DNA of 64,000 nt. It comes from an uncultured Streptomyces sp. GTDB lineage: Bacteria; Actinomycetota; Actinomycetes; Streptomycetales; Streptomycetaceae. Positions 1-8,792 of the stretch are shown piece by piece. The translations under genes and the position numbers were made by a program. Position 1 is the stretch's first letter. Each line of letters begins with the position of its first letter. The DNA is taken from the NCBI RefSeq assembly GCF_947488945.1, contig NZ_CANLBS010000012.1, positions 124,001 through 188,000 of the forward strand, read 5' to 3'. The notes under the pieces are model-generated. The model was not told the origin of the DNA and ran no database searches. It saw nothing but the letters and a program-made list of their open reading frames with translations.

Positions 1-102
1 GCCCGGCAGGGCATCGACGCCCTGCCCTCGGCCTCCGCGCCGCTGCTCGACATCGCCGCCGAGATCCACGCCGCACAGCCGGTCCGCCTCTTCGCGTCGT
101 AG
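1..102 (+). CDS. ureF: Urease accessory protein UreF, C-terminal end only
   Basis: An open frame enters at the window edge and stops at a TAG at 100-102, leaving 33 codons. The last residues, ending PVRLFAS, match the conserved C-terminus of UreF, which together with UreD and UreG loads nickel into apo-urease. The next gene is ureG, 38 bases downstream, followed by ureD, as is usual in actinobacterial urease clusters. Only the tail is visible, so the call rests on this short match plus the gene order. Confidence 0.85.
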   Translation, partial: ARQGIDALPSASAPLLDIAAEIHAAQPVRLFAS

Positions 103-140
103 GACCGGACCGTCGCACCGCCATCCTCAGGAGCCGCACC

Positions 141-815
141 ATGCACCTCGACCACTCCCACGGCACGGCCGCCGTCAGCGCCGACGCCGCCCGCCCCGAC
201 GGCACCCGTCGGGCCCTGCGCATCGGCCTCGGCGGGCCGGTCGGCTCGGGCAAGACCGCCACCGTCGCCGCGCTCTGCCGTGCCCTGCGCGACCGCTACT
301 CCATCGCCGTCGTCACCAATGACATCTACACCCGCGAGGACGCCGCCTTCCTGCTCCGCAACGCGGTCCTGCCGCCCGAGCGCATCCAGGCCGTCGAGAC
401 CGGCGCCTGCCCGCACACCGCCATCCGCGACGACATCTCCGCCAACCTCGAAGCGGTCGAGGACCTGGAGGACACCGTCGGCCCCCTCGACCTGATCCTC
501 GTCGAGTCCGGCGGCGACAACCTCACCGCCACCTTCTCCAAGGGGCTGGTGGACGCGCAGATCTTCGTCATCGACGTCGCCGGCGGCGACGACATCCCGC
601 GCAAGGGAGGCCCCGGCGTCACCACCGCCGACCTGCTCGTCGTCAACAAGACCGACCTCGCCCCGTACGTCGGGTCCGACCTCGGTCGGATGGCCCGGGA
701 CGCCGAGCAGCAGCGCGGCGAACTCCCGGTCGTGTTCCAGTCGTTGAGGGGCGAGGAGGGCGTGGCCCCGGTCGCCGGCTGGGTGCGGTCGCGGCTCGCC
801 GCCTGGGTCGCGTGA
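141..815 (+). CDS. ureG: Urease accessory GTPase UreG
   Basis: SIMIBI-class GTPase that delivers nickel to the urease active site through the UreD-UreF-UreG complex in the cytoplasm. The 224 residues begin with a short His-containing stretch (HLDHSHG). The P-loop GPVGSGKT is at residues 32-39, the metal-binding Cys-Pro-His motif at 90-92, ESGGDN at 122-127 and the NKTD guanine-specificity motif at 169-172. Length is normal for bacterial UreG. An AGGAG ribosome binding site lies 7 bases before the ATG. The stop codon overlaps the GTG of ureD, so the two are translationally coupled. Confidence 0.97.
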   Translation: MHLDHSHGTAAVSADAARPDGTRRALRIGLGGPVGSGKTATVAALCRALRDRYSIAVVTNDIYTREDAAFLLRNAVLPPERIQAVETGACPHTAIRDDISANLEAVEDLEDTVGPLDLILVESGGDNLTATFSKGLVDAQIFVIDVAGGDDIPRKGGPGVTTADLLVVNKTDLAPYVGSDLGRMARDAEQQRGELPVVFQSLRGEEGVAPVAGWVRSRLAAWVA

Positions 816-1573
816 GCGTCCGCGCGACGGCCCGGTTGCGGGCCGTGGCGGACGATCGCGGCTGCACCGTCCTGCCGGAGCTGGAGAGCGACGGACCGCT
901 CGCGCTACGCCGCACCCGGGCCGCTGCCCCGTACGCCGGGGTCACCCTCGTCGGCGCGATGAGCGCGCCGCTCGGCGGCGACCGGCTGGCGGTGCGGGTC
1001 GCGGTGGAGGAGGGCGCCCGGCTCACCCTCGGCTCCGCCGCCGCCACCGTGGCGCTGCCCGGCCCCGGCCCCGCCACGTACGACGTGACGCTGGACGTCG
1101 GCGACGACGCGGTGCTGCGCTGGCTGCCGGAGCCGCTGATCTCCGCCCGCGGCAGCAGGCTGGCGATGACCACCCGGGTCACGCTCGCCCCGACCGCCCG
1201 GCTGGTGCTGCGCGAGGAGCAGGTGCTCGGCCGGCACCAAGAGCCCACCGGCGCCCTCACCACCCGCCTCGTCGTGCACCGGGCCGGCCGCCCGCTGCTG
1301 GACCAGCGACTGGCCTACGGGCCGGACGCCGAGCCCGGCTGGGACGGCCCGGCGGTCCTCGGAGACCACCGCACAGTCGGACAACTCCTGGTGGTGGACC
1401 CGGACTTCGACGACAAGAAACCGGCCGCCCGGGTCCTCGGCCCCACCGCCGTCCTCACCCCCCTGGCCGGACCCGCCGTCCTGGTCACGGCCGTCGCCGA
1501 GGACGCGCGCCTGCTGCGCGCGATCCTGGACGAGGCGGCGTACGAGATCCCCGGCGCCCGGGGTCGGGGGTGA
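812..1573 (+). CDS. ureD: Urease accessory protein UreD (UreH)
   Basis: Scaffold protein of the urease maturation complex; it binds apo-urease and recruits UreF and UreG. The frame encodes 253 residues of beta-rich, Arg-rich sequence (SVRATARLRAVADDRG at the start). It contains the segment LRWLPEPLISARGS near residue 109, typical of UreD, where the family has W-x-P-x-P-x-I. The GTG start overlaps the ureG stop (GTGA), which fixes the start and shows one operon. No urease structural genes lie downstream, so they must lie left of the window. Confidence 0.93.
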   Translation: MSVRATARLRAVADDRGCTVLPELESDGPLALRRTRAAAPYAGVTLVGAMSAPLGGDRLAVRVAVEEGARLTLGSAAATVALPGPGPATYDVTLDVGDDAVLRWLPEPLISARGSRLAMTTRVTLAPTARLVLREEQVLGRHQEPTGALTTRLVVHRAGRPLLDQRLAYGPDAEPGWDGPAVLGDHRTVGQLLVVDPDFDDKKPAARVLGPTAVLTPLAGPAVLVTAVAEDARLLRAILDEAAYEIPGARGRG

Positions 1574-1803
1574 GGCCGACTCCGGCCCGGGCGGCGGACC
1601 GCGGCGCGCCCGCGCGCCTTTGGGGCCGTCAACTCCCCTTCCCGGCGGCCGAGTCCGCTCAGCGCGACACCGTTCACCGGTTATTGGTTCGGTAAAGAAA
1701 CACGTGTACGCCCTGTCCTCAGGAACCGCACAGGCGCAAGGATCACGGGGAGTTCCGACACCGCGCCGCCCCGGCGGCGCGGCATCCCAGGGGGAGGTTC
1801 CAC

Positions 1804-3387
1804 GTGAGACGACGCTCCACACTGCTCGGACCGCTCGGCGCGCTGGTCGCCGGCACGCTCATGGTCGGCGCGACCGCGATACCCGCGGCCTCGGCGACCG
1901 CTCACCACGACGGCGGCGGCGCCGAGGCCCGAGGCGTCCTCGTCGCGGCGGACCGTGCGGCGGCGCAGGGGATCGACTGGGCCGCCTGTCCCGCGGACTG
2001 GGGCCTGGCCGCGCCCATCGAGTGCGGCTGGGTGACCGTCCCGGTCGACTACGCGAAGCCCTACGGCAAGAAGATCAGACTCGCCGTCGACCGGCACGTC
2101 AGCACCGGCACCGCCGCCGAACGGCAGGGCGCGCTCATCTACAACCCCGGCGGCCCCGGCGGCTCCGGGATGCGCTTCCCGACCCGGATCACCAACAAGA
2201 ACCCGCTCTGGACGAAGACCGCCGCCGCCTACGACTTCGTCGGCTTCGACCCGCGCGGCGTGGGCCACTCGGCGCCGATCTCCTGCGCCGACCCGCAGGA
2301 GTACGTCAAGGCGCCGAAGGCGGACCCGGTCCCCGACAGCGAGGCCGACAAGCGCGCCCAGCGCAAGCTCGCCGCCGAGTACGCGGCCGGCTGCGCCGAA
2401 CGCAGCGGCGACATGCTGCCGCACATGACCACCCCGAACACCGCCCGCGACCTCGACGTGATCCGGGCCGCGCTCGGGGAGAAGAAGCTCAACTACCTCG
2501 GCGTCTCCTACGGCACCTACCTGGGCGCCGTCTACGGCACGCTCTTCCCGTCGCACGTGCGCCGCATGGTCGTCGACAGCGTCGTCGACCCGGACCGCGA
2601 CAACATCTGGTACGAGGCCAACCTCAACCAGGACATCGCCTTCCAGGGCCGCTGGGACGACTGGAAGGCATGGGTCGCCGCGAACGACGCCACCTACCAC
2701 ATCGGCGACACCCCGCAGAAGGTCGAGCAGGCATGGCTGACCCTGCGCGCCGCCGCGAAGAAGAGCCCCATCGGCGGCCTCGTCGGCCCGGCCGAGCTGA
2801 TCGGCTTCTTCCAGAGCGCTCCGTACTACGACTCCAGCTGGAAGCCGGTCGCCCAGACCTGGAGCGACTACCGTGCCGGTGACACCCAGGCGCTGGTGGA
2901 CGCCGCGGCCCCGGACCTGTCGGACGTGGCGGGCAACGCCGCCTCCGAGAACGGCAACGCCGTCTACACCGCCGTCGAGTGCGCGGACGCCAAGTGGCCG
3001 ACGAACTGGCGCACCTGGGACCGCGACAACACCCGGCTGCACCGCGACTACCCGTTCATGACCTGGGCCAACGCCTGGATGAACCTGCCCTGCGCGACCT
3101 GGCACGCCCCGCAGCAGCGCCCGCTGGAGGTCACCACGGGCAAGGGCCTGCCGCCGGTCCTCATCGTGCAGTCCACCCGCGACGCCGCCACCCCGTACGA
3201 GGGCGCCGTCTCGCTGCACCAGCGGTTCAAGGGCTCGCGGCTGATCACCGAGAAGGACGCCGGTTCCCACGGCGTCACCGGGCTGGTCAACCCGTGCGTC
3301 AACCAGCGGGTCGACACCTACCTGTTGACCGGGGCCACCGACAGCCGCGACGTGACGTGCGCCCCGCACGCCACGCCGGTTCCGTAG
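1804..3387 (+). CDS. Secreted alpha/beta-hydrolase, S33 tripeptidyl aminopeptidase type
   Basis: Predicted exported serine exopeptidase that removes tripeptides from the N-terminus of extracellular proteins (the Streptomyces Tap/SlpD family). The 527 residues start with a Sec signal peptide (residues 1 to about 32, ending ASATA). The hydrolase fold has an oxyanion-loop-like NPGGPGGSG segment near 112-120. The nucleophile elbow is GVSYGTY with Ser235, and the rest of the triad is Asp460 (STRDAATP) and His489 (GSHGV). The C-terminal Cys and paired internal cysteines fit an extracellular protein. The GTG start follows GGGGAGG with six bases of spacing. It is transcribed alone and ends at a strong hairpin. 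Exact substrate is inferred from the family. Confidence 0.88.
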   Translation: MRRRSTLLGPLGALVAGTLMVGATAIPAASATAHHDGGGAEARGVLVAADRAAAQGIDWAACPADWGLAAPIECGWVTVPVDYAKPYGKKIRLAVDRHVSTGTAAERQGALIYNPGGPGGSGMRFPTRITNKNPLWTKTAAAYDFVGFDPRGVGHSAPISCADPQEYVKAPKADPVPDSEADKRAQRKLAAEYAAGCAERSGDMLPHMTTPNTARDLDVIRAALGEKKLNYLGVSYGTYLGAVYGTLFPSHVRRMVVDSVVDPDRDNIWYEANLNQDIAFQGRWDDWKAWVAANDATYHIGDTPQKVEQAWLTLRAAAKKSPIGGLVGPAELIGFFQSAPYYDSSWKPVAQTWSDYRAGDTQALVDAAAPDLSDVAGNAASENGNAVYTAVECADAKWPTNWRTWDRDNTRLHRDYPFMTWANAWMNLPCATWHAPQQRPLEVTTGKGLPPVLIVQSTRDAATPYEGAVSLHQRFKGSRLITEKDAGSHGVTGLVNPCVNQRVDTYLLTGATDSRDVTCAPHATPVP

Positions 3388-3442
3388 GACCGCCGCACCA
3401 CCGGGGCCGGTCCCGCCACGGGGCCGGCCCCGGCCATGTGCC

Positions 3443-3481
3443 CGTCACGACCGGCGCGGCTCAGCCGCGCCGGTCGTGACG
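3443..3481. terminator. Bidirectional hairpin terminator
   Basis: Seventeen-base perfect inverted repeat (arms 3443-3459 and 3465-3481, 5-base loop) between two convergent genes. It overlaps the last codons of the minus-strand epimerase, whose stop codon lies in the loop. Confidence 0.75.
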
Positions 3482-4510
3482 CTTCAGCCAGGCGTCCTCC
3501 GCCGCGTAGTCGAACAGGCCGGGCCCGTAAGCCCTGTGCAGGTCGGGGAACGCCTCGCGCCAGTCGCGCCCTTCCAGCTCGCCGACCAGCCCCGAGACCG
3601 TCGCCGGCAGCGACCCGGCGTACCCGGTGACCGCCCGGTACCCCAGCTCCCGCTCGGCCGCGGACATGTCGTACACGACGGGGTGCTCGATGCTCCACGG
3701 GGTGTCGCCGACCCCGTCCGGGCCGGGCGGCCCCGGCATCAGCACGGTCTCCGTGTCCGTCCCGAGCACCTCGTCGATCGCCGCACCGATCTCCGCGACG
3801 CTCGGCGCGTCGGGGTCCGCGGCGTTCAACACCCGCGAGCCGGGGCGGAGCGCCGCGAGCCGGACCAGCTCGGCCAGGTTGGCCACGTGCGCGGGGTGGA
3901 AGACACTGGTGCCGCCGAACGCCAGCACCCGCCGCCGACGGCCGTCGAGCAGCCGTTTCACGAAGTACAGCTCCCGCGGCGACCGGGAGTACGGCCCGTG
4001 GATCGCGCCCGCCCGCAGCAGCGTCACCGGCAGGTCCGCCCCCGCGTCCAGCAGTGTCCGCTCCAGCTCGGCCTTGCGCGAGGCGTACGTGCCGTCGCCC
4101 GGGGGCACCGTCGGCTGCGACTCCGGGATCGGCACCGGGTAGACCGGGGCGCCGTCCGGCTCGCCCTGGGTGTCGAAACCGCGGCCCCGGGCGTCCGTGT
4201 ACAGCGCACCGGTGGAGACGACCACCGCCGAACCGACGCGTCCGGACAGCGCGGTGAGCTGCCGGGCGTGCGGCGCCCCGAAGGCGACGACGTCGACCAG
4301 CAGGTCGCAACCGTCCCCGAGGGCCTGCTCCAGAGCGCCCTCCTCGTCGCGGTCCACGGCGATCGTGCGGGTCTCCCCGGGCCGCCCGCCCGGGTCGCCA
4401 CCCCTGCGGGAGGCGGCCGTCACCTCCCAGCCGTCCCGCGTCAACGCGTCCACCGCGGCCCGTCCCACTTGACCGGTCGCACCCAGTACCCATGCCCGTC
4501 CTCGGCTCAT
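3461..4510 (-). CDS. NAD-dependent epimerase/dehydratase (extended SDR)
   Basis: The 349-residue protein has an N-terminal Rossmann fold with the dinucleotide motif GATGQVG at residues 10-16. A YASRK motif (Tyr142, Lys146) supplies the SDR catalytic pair. This marks it as an extended short-chain dehydrogenase, probably acting on a nucleotide sugar or a related substrate, but nothing here identifies the substrate. No ribosome binding site precedes the ATG. Instead a TAGCGT hexamer (4517-4522 read on the minus strand) ends six bases before it, which suggests a leaderless mRNA. The gene stands alone, convergent with the peptidase gene. Confidence 0.85.
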   Translation of the reverse strand: MSRGRAWVLGATGQVGRAAVDALTRDGWEVTAASRRGGDPGGRPGETRTIAVDRDEEGALEQALGDGCDLLVDVVAFGAPHARQLTALSGRVGSAVVVSTGALYTDARGRGFDTQGEPDGAPVYPVPIPESQPTVPPGDGTYASRKAELERTLLDAGADLPVTLLRAGAIHGPYSRSPRELYFVKRLLDGRRRRVLAFGGTSVFHPAHVANLAELVRLAALRPGSRVLNAADPDAPSVAEIGAAIDEVLGTDTETVLMPGPPGPDGVGDTPWSIEHPVVYDMSAAERELGYRAVTGYAGSLPATVSGLVGELEGRDWREAFPDLHRAYGPGLFDYAAEDAWLKRHDRRG

Positions 4511-4573
4511 GGCAGGACGCTATGTGAGGGGCGGATGCGGGAGAAGGGGTGTTCGCCGGTCGCGGATACGCTG

Positions 4574-5287
4574 TCAGCGCCGCAGTCCGGGGAACTTCCG
4601 GGGCTGCTGGGCCGCCTTCGCCGCCTTCACCTTCACCGCGTACTCGTCGACGTACTCCTGACCGGAGAGCCCGAGGATGGCGTACATGATCTCGTCCGTG
4701 ACGGCCCGGATCGCCGCCTTCTGGTCCTCCAGGCCCGCGTAGCGGGAGAAGTCCAGCGGTTCACCGAAGCGGATGGTGACCTGTTTGATCGTGGGGACCT
4801 TCTGGCCGGGAGGCTGGATCTCGAAGGTGCCGACCATCGCGCACGGAATCACCGGCACACCCGCCCGGATCGCCATCACGGCCACCCCGACCTTGCCCTT
4901 GTAGAGCCGGCCGTCGTGGGAGCGGGTGCCCTCCGGGTAGATGCCCAGCAGCTCGCCCTTGTTCAGCACGCCGAGCCCTTCACGGATCGCCGCCTGCCCG
5001 GCCTCCTTGCCGGAGCGGTCCACCGGGATCTGCCCCGCGCTGCGGAAGAACGCCGCGGTGAGACGGCCCTTCACGCCGGGTCCGGTGAAGTACTCCGCCT
5101 TGGCGAGGAAGGTGATCCGCCGTTTGAGGATGGCGGGCATCAGGAAGTGGTCGGAGAACGACAGGTGGTTCCCGGCGATGATCGCGGCCCCGTCGTCCGG
5201 AACATGGTGCAGACCCTCGATCCGGGGCCGGAACAGCAGGCGCAGCAGTGGCCCGAGCACGGCGTATTTCAGGATGTAATAGAACAC
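4574..5287 (-). CDS. 1-acyl-sn-glycerol-3-phosphate acyltransferase (PlsC family)
   Basis: Membrane-associated acyltransferase that transfers a fatty acyl chain to lysophosphatidate or a related acceptor in phospholipid synthesis. The catalytic NHLSFSD motif (family NHxxxxD) and the EGTRSHDGR motif (family EGTR) are both present and correctly spaced. A hydrophobic N-terminus (FYYILKYAVLGPLLRLLF) anchors it. I prefer the GTG at 5287, giving 237 residues starting VFYYILKY, because homologues begin there and GAGG lies upstream. An in-frame GTG at 5344 would add 19 unconserved residues and lacks a ribosome binding site. Which acceptor it uses cannot be read from the sequence. Confidence 0.88.
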   Translation of the reverse strand: MFYYILKYAVLGPLLRLLFRPRIEGLHHVPDDGAAIIAGNHLSFSDHFLMPAILKRRITFLAKAEYFTGPGVKGRLTAAFFRSAGQIPVDRSGKEAGQAAIREGLGVLNKGELLGIYPEGTRSHDGRLYKGKVGVAVMAIRAGVPVIPCAMVGTFEIQPPGQKVPTIKQVTIRFGEPLDFSRYAGLEDQKAAIRAVTDEIMYAILGLSGQEYVDEYAVKVKAAKAAQQPRKFPGLRR

Positions 5288-5504
5288 GGAGGGTGAACCT
5301 CGCTCTGCCGGATCGGCGTCAGGGACTGCGTCGTACCAGGTCACGATGGTGCGGGGTCCGTCAGTCTAGGCGGCGGCATGGCGCCGCGTAACCGTACTGA
5401 CCGGTCACCTGTACGAAAAGCCGCTGATGGAGCAGAACCGTGACCGGCACGCGGGGCGCCGCCCCGGGGCGACGGGTCCCGGGGGCGTGCGGCGCCGCCG
5501 GCGC

Positions 5505-5663
5505 TCAGGTGTCCTGAGTCGCGAGCATCCCCAGGGTGAGCAGGCCCAGCACCACCCAGCCGAACCACAGCCAGCCGTTGCTGCCGAGCGCCACCGTGTA
5601 TCCCGTCACCGCCACCAGGGCGCCGACGGTGAGCACTCCCATGGTCTTCTTCGATCCGGACAT
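5505..5663 (-). CDS. Small two-helix membrane protein, 52 residues
   Basis: A 52-residue frame (start MSGSKKTMGVLTVGAL, end GMLATQDT) with GAGGAG nine bases before its ATG. Two hydrophobic segments, at about residues 8-26 and 30-47, separated by a Gly-Ser-Asn-Gly turn, predict a hairpin membrane protein. It lies just downstream of, and in the same direction as, the CtaG-like gene, so it may be an accessory in oxidase assembly. I do not recognise a named family. Codon use matches its neighbours, with G or C at most third positions. Confidence 0.7.
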   Translation of the reverse strand: MSGSKKTMGVLTVGALVAVTGYTVALGSNGWLWFGWVVLGLLTLGMLATQDT

Positions 5664-5729
5664 GCGCGCACGCTCCTCGCCGGCCGCGCGGCCGTTACCG
5701 CCATGGTCGCGCGCCGGGGGCGTCCCGCG

Positions 5730-6683
5730 CTACTGTCCGCGCGCCTGCAATGAGGCGAGATAGGCGTTGTACGCCGCCAGCTCCTTGTCACCGTCCCGGT
5801 CCGCGGCCCGGTCGGACCGCTTCGCGATCCGCTGGTCGGAGCGGTACCACTGGAAGACCAGGGCGATCAGCACCAGGACCGACGGCACCTCGCTGAACGC
5901 CCACGCGATGCCGCCCGCCCACGTCTGGTCGCTGAGGGCGTCGATGCCGAGCGAGGCCGGCGGGTCCTTGTAGGTCTCCACCATCGGCTGGCTCGCCATC
6001 ATCAGCGCGATCCCGAAGAACGCGTGGAACGGCATCCCGGCGAACAGTTCCAGCATCCGCATGAGGTAGCCGGGCCGGTGCGGCCCCGGGTCCACGCCCA
6101 TGATCGGCCAGAAGAAGACCAGGCCCACGGCGAGGAAGTGCACCATCATCGCGAGATGGCCGGGCGTCGAGCCCATCAGGAAGTCGAAGAGCGGCGTGAA
6201 GTACAGCGCGTACAGGCTCGCGATGAACAGCGGGATGGTGAACACCGGGTGCGTGATCAGCTTCATGTAGCGGCTGTGCAGCAGCATCAGCAGCAGTTCG
6301 CGCGGTCCCGTGCCGCCCCGCGTGGACGCCACCGGCAGCGCCCGCAGGGCCAGCGTCACCGGCGCGCCGAGCAGCAGCAGGATCGGCGACAGCATGCTGA
6401 TGACCATGTGCTGCACCATGTGCACGCTGAACATGACCATGCCGTAGTCGTTGAGTTTGGTGCACATGACCAGGGCGATGGAAAGCACCCCGACGACGAA
6501 GAAGGCGATCCGGTTGACCGGCCAGCCGTCGCCCCGCCTGCGCAGCCGCACCACGCCCCAGCCGTACAGCGCGAGCGCCGCGAGGCAGCCGACGAGGAAA
6601 TACGGGTCCGCGGAGAACTCGAGCCCACGACCCAGCGTGAACGGCGGCAGATCCATGTTCATGCCGTGCCCGCTGTGATCCAT
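5730..6683 (-). CDS. CtaG-type cytochrome c oxidase assembly membrane protein
   Basis: Polytopic membrane protein of the caa3-type CtaG family, implicated in copper handling or assembly of the cytochrome oxidase CuA/CuB centres. From the ATG at 6683 it is 317 residues. The N-terminus is His/Met-rich (MDHSGHGMNMD), as expected for a copper-binding tail. About seven hydrophobic helices follow, with conserved His residues in HMVQHMVISML and HFLAVGLVFFWPIMGVDP. I chose 6683 because GGGAG lies seven bases upstream; a longer frame to 6758 adds unconserved residues. The small membrane gene at 5505-5663 follows 66 bases after it. Confidence 0.88.
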   Translation of the reverse strand: MDHSGHGMNMDLPPFTLGRGLEFSADPYFLVGCLAALALYGWGVVRLRRRGDGWPVNRIAFFVVGVLSIALVMCTKLNDYGMVMFSVHMVQHMVISMLSPILLLLGAPVTLALRALPVASTRGGTGPRELLLMLLHSRYMKLITHPVFTIPLFIASLYALYFTPLFDFLMGSTPGHLAMMVHFLAVGLVFFWPIMGVDPGPHRPGYLMRMLELFAGMPFHAFFGIALMMASQPMVETYKDPPASLGIDALSDQTWAGGIAWAFSEVPSVLVLIALVFQWYRSDQRIAKRSDRAADRDGDKELAAYNAYLASLQARGQ

Positions 6684-6863
6684 CTGTTCACTCCCGACGG
6701 GGACGTCCCCGATTCGTGCCGCTTGTCCGGTCCAGACTAGAACCGCCCCCGACCGCACTCGCGGCCGGGGGCGGTCGGGCGGGGCGCGTGTCGGTCCGTG
6801 GCCGCGGGAACACCCACCGCGGGCGGGACCGGGTCCGTCCCTACGAGCGGATCAGAGAGCGGA

Positions 6864-7889
6864 TCAGAGCACGCACTCCGCCTCCGCGTAGCGCTCGGCG
6901 GGCACCGTCTTCAGCGTCTCCACCGCGGTCGCCAGCGGGACCAGGGCGATCTCGGTGCCGCGCAGCGCCGTCATCATGCCGAACTCCCCGCGGTGCGCCG
7001 CCTCCACCGCGTGCCAGCCGAACCGGGTGGCGAGCACGCGGTCGTACGCGGTCGGTGTGCCGCCGCGCTGGACGTGGCCGAGGATCACCGGCCGCGCCTC
7101 CTTGCCCAGGCGGTGCTCCAGTTCGGAGGAGAGCTGGGTGGCGACCCCGGCGAACCGCTCGTGGCCGTAGATGTCCTTGGTGCCCTGCTCGAACTCCATG
7201 CCGCCCGGTCGCGGCTTGGCGCCCTCCGCGACCACGACGATCGCGAACTTCTTGCCGGCCGAGAAGCGTGCGCCGACGACCTTGGTCAGCTCGTCTATGT
7301 CGAAGGGGCGCTCGGGGACCACGATGGCGTGCGCGCCGGCGGCCATGCCCGAGTGCAGGGCGATCCAGCCGGTGTGACGGCCCATCACCTCGACGATCAG
7401 CACCCGCTGGTGCGACTCGGCGGTGGTCTTCAGCCGGTCCAGCGCCTCGGTGGCGACGCCGACGGCGGTGTCGAAGCCGAAGGTGACGTCCGTCGCCGCG
7501 ATGTCGTTGTCGATCGTCTTCGGCACGCCGACGATCGGCAGCCCCGCCTCGGAGAGGAGGTTGGCGGCCTTCAGGGTGCCCTCGCCGCCGATCGGGATGA
7601 TCGCGTCGATGCCGAGGTCGGCGACATGGCCCTTGGCCCGCTCCACGCCGTCCCGCAGGTGCGCCGGCTGGACGCGGGAGGAGCCGAGGATGGTGCCGCC
7701 GCGCGCGAGGATGCCGCCGACGGCGTCGAGGTCCAGCTTGCGGTAGTCCGCTTCGAGGAGCCCCTTCCACCCGTCGTGGAACCCGATGACCTCGTCGCCG
7801 TGGTCGACCACCGCGCGGTGCACGACGGAACGGATGACGGCGTTGAGACCGGGGCAGTCGCCGCCGGAGGTGAGGACACCAATGCGCAT
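6864..7889 (-). CDS. pfkA: 6-phosphofructokinase, actinobacterial group III type
   Basis: Phosphorylates fructose 6-phosphate in glycolysis. The 341 residues start MRIGVLTSGGDCPGLNAVIR, carrying the donor-binding GGDCPG loop. GGEGT lies at 101-105 and PKTIDND at 123-129, with Asp127 as the catalytic base; MGRHTGW follows. The numbering coincides with that of the E. coli enzyme. Gly104 predicts use of ATP, whereas PPi enzymes carry Asp there, but position 124 is Lys as in PPi enzymes. This mixed pattern is known for actinobacterial ATP-dependent enzymes. The start at 7889 replaces a longer frame to 7955 that adds unconserved residues. Confidence 0.93.
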   Translation of the reverse strand: MRIGVLTSGGDCPGLNAVIRSVVHRAVVDHGDEVIGFHDGWKGLLEADYRKLDLDAVGGILARGGTILGSSRVQPAHLRDGVERAKGHVADLGIDAIIPIGGEGTLKAANLLSEAGLPIVGVPKTIDNDIAATDVTFGFDTAVGVATEALDRLKTTAESHQRVLIVEVMGRHTGWIALHSGMAAGAHAIVVPERPFDIDELTKVVGARFSAGKKFAIVVVAEGAKPRPGGMEFEQGTKDIYGHERFAGVATQLSSELEHRLGKEARPVILGHVQRGGTPTAYDRVLATRFGWHAVEAAHRGEFGMMTALRGTEIALVPLATAVETLKTVPAERYAEAECVL

Positions 7890-8032
7890 TGCCCGAGAAA
7901 CCTTTGCAACGTGGGCCGACGACCGGACCACGTCGTCCGGTGGATTACCCGCCACCCTACCGGCGCAGGGTGGCGGGACCGAACCCGGCGTCCGCCTGCT
8001 GGACTCCGCTCAGACGAGCTGAAAAGCCCTCA

Positions 8033-8761
8033 TCAGGCGGGCTGCGTCGCGGCGGCGATCCGCTCGCCGCGCAGCGCCTCGTACCAGCGGTCGTCGGCCG
8101 GCGGCAGCGCGTTCACGTCGAGCGCCAGCTTCAGCAGCAGATCGGCGATCTGCGGGTTCCGCGCCATCACCGGCCCGTGCATGTAGGTGCCGAACACGGT
8201 GTCGTTGTACGCGCCCTCGGTGCCGTCCCCGGTGCCGTTGCCCCGGCCCACCCGGACCCGCGCGAACGGGCGGGCGGTCGGACCGAGGTGGGTGACGCCC
8301 TGGTGGTTCTCGAACCCGGTCAGCGGCGGCAGCCCCAACTGGGGGTCGATGTCGCCGAGTACGTCGCCGACGCACCGCGCGCCCTCGCCGCGGGTGGAGA
8401 CCACGTCCAGCAGGCCGAGACCGGGCTCGCGCTCGCCGAGGTCGTTGATGAACTCGTGGCCGAGGATCTGGTAGCCGGCGCAGACCGAGAAGACGATCGC
8501 GCCGTTCGACACGGCGCGGCCGAGACCGCCGTCGCGGCGCAGCCGCTCCGCGGCCAGCCGCTGCGGGCGGTCCTCGCCGCCGCCGACCAGGTAGATGTCG
8601 CCCGAGGTCGGGATCGGCTGGTCGCTGCGGACGTCGACGCGCTGCACGTCGAGGCCGCGCTGACGCGCCCGGCGCTCGACGACCAGCGCGTTGCCCTGGT
8701 CGCCGTAAGTGCTCAGCAGGTCGGGGTAGACCCAGACCAGACGCAGACCGTTGTTGCTCAT
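8033..8761 (-). CDS. gatD: Lipid II isoglutaminyl synthase, glutaminase subunit GatD
   Basis: Class I glutamine amidotransferase that supplies ammonia to MurT for amidating D-Glu of the peptidoglycan stem peptide. The 242 residues contain the nucleophile in VCAGYQIL (Cys94, the same position as in Staphylococcus aureus GatD), a conserved GGGEDR segment and a candidate catalytic histidine at 195 in MHGPVM. The start at 8761 (MSNNGLRLVWVYPDLL) follows murT by 31 bases on the same strand, so the pair forms an operon. Older annotations call this family cobyric acid synthase-like; the adjacent MurT makes the lipid II role much more likely. Confidence 0.93.
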   Translation of the reverse strand: MSNNGLRLVWVYPDLLSTYGDQGNALVVERRARQRGLDVQRVDVRSDQPIPTSGDIYLVGGGEDRPQRLAAERLRRDGGLGRAVSNGAIVFSVCAGYQILGHEFINDLGEREPGLGLLDVVSTRGEGARCVGDVLGDIDPQLGLPPLTGFENHQGVTHLGPTARPFARVRVGRGNGTGDGTEGAYNDTVFGTYMHGPVMARNPQIADLLLKLALDVNALPPADDRWYEALRGERIAAATQPA

Positions 8762-8792
8762 GCTTCGTCCTCTCCGGTGGCCCGGACCGGGA

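Noticed and set aside
1681..3369. Long minus-strand frame opposite the secreted peptidase
   Set aside because: It is a shadow of the S33 peptidase, whose catalytic triad and signal peptide decide the coding strand.
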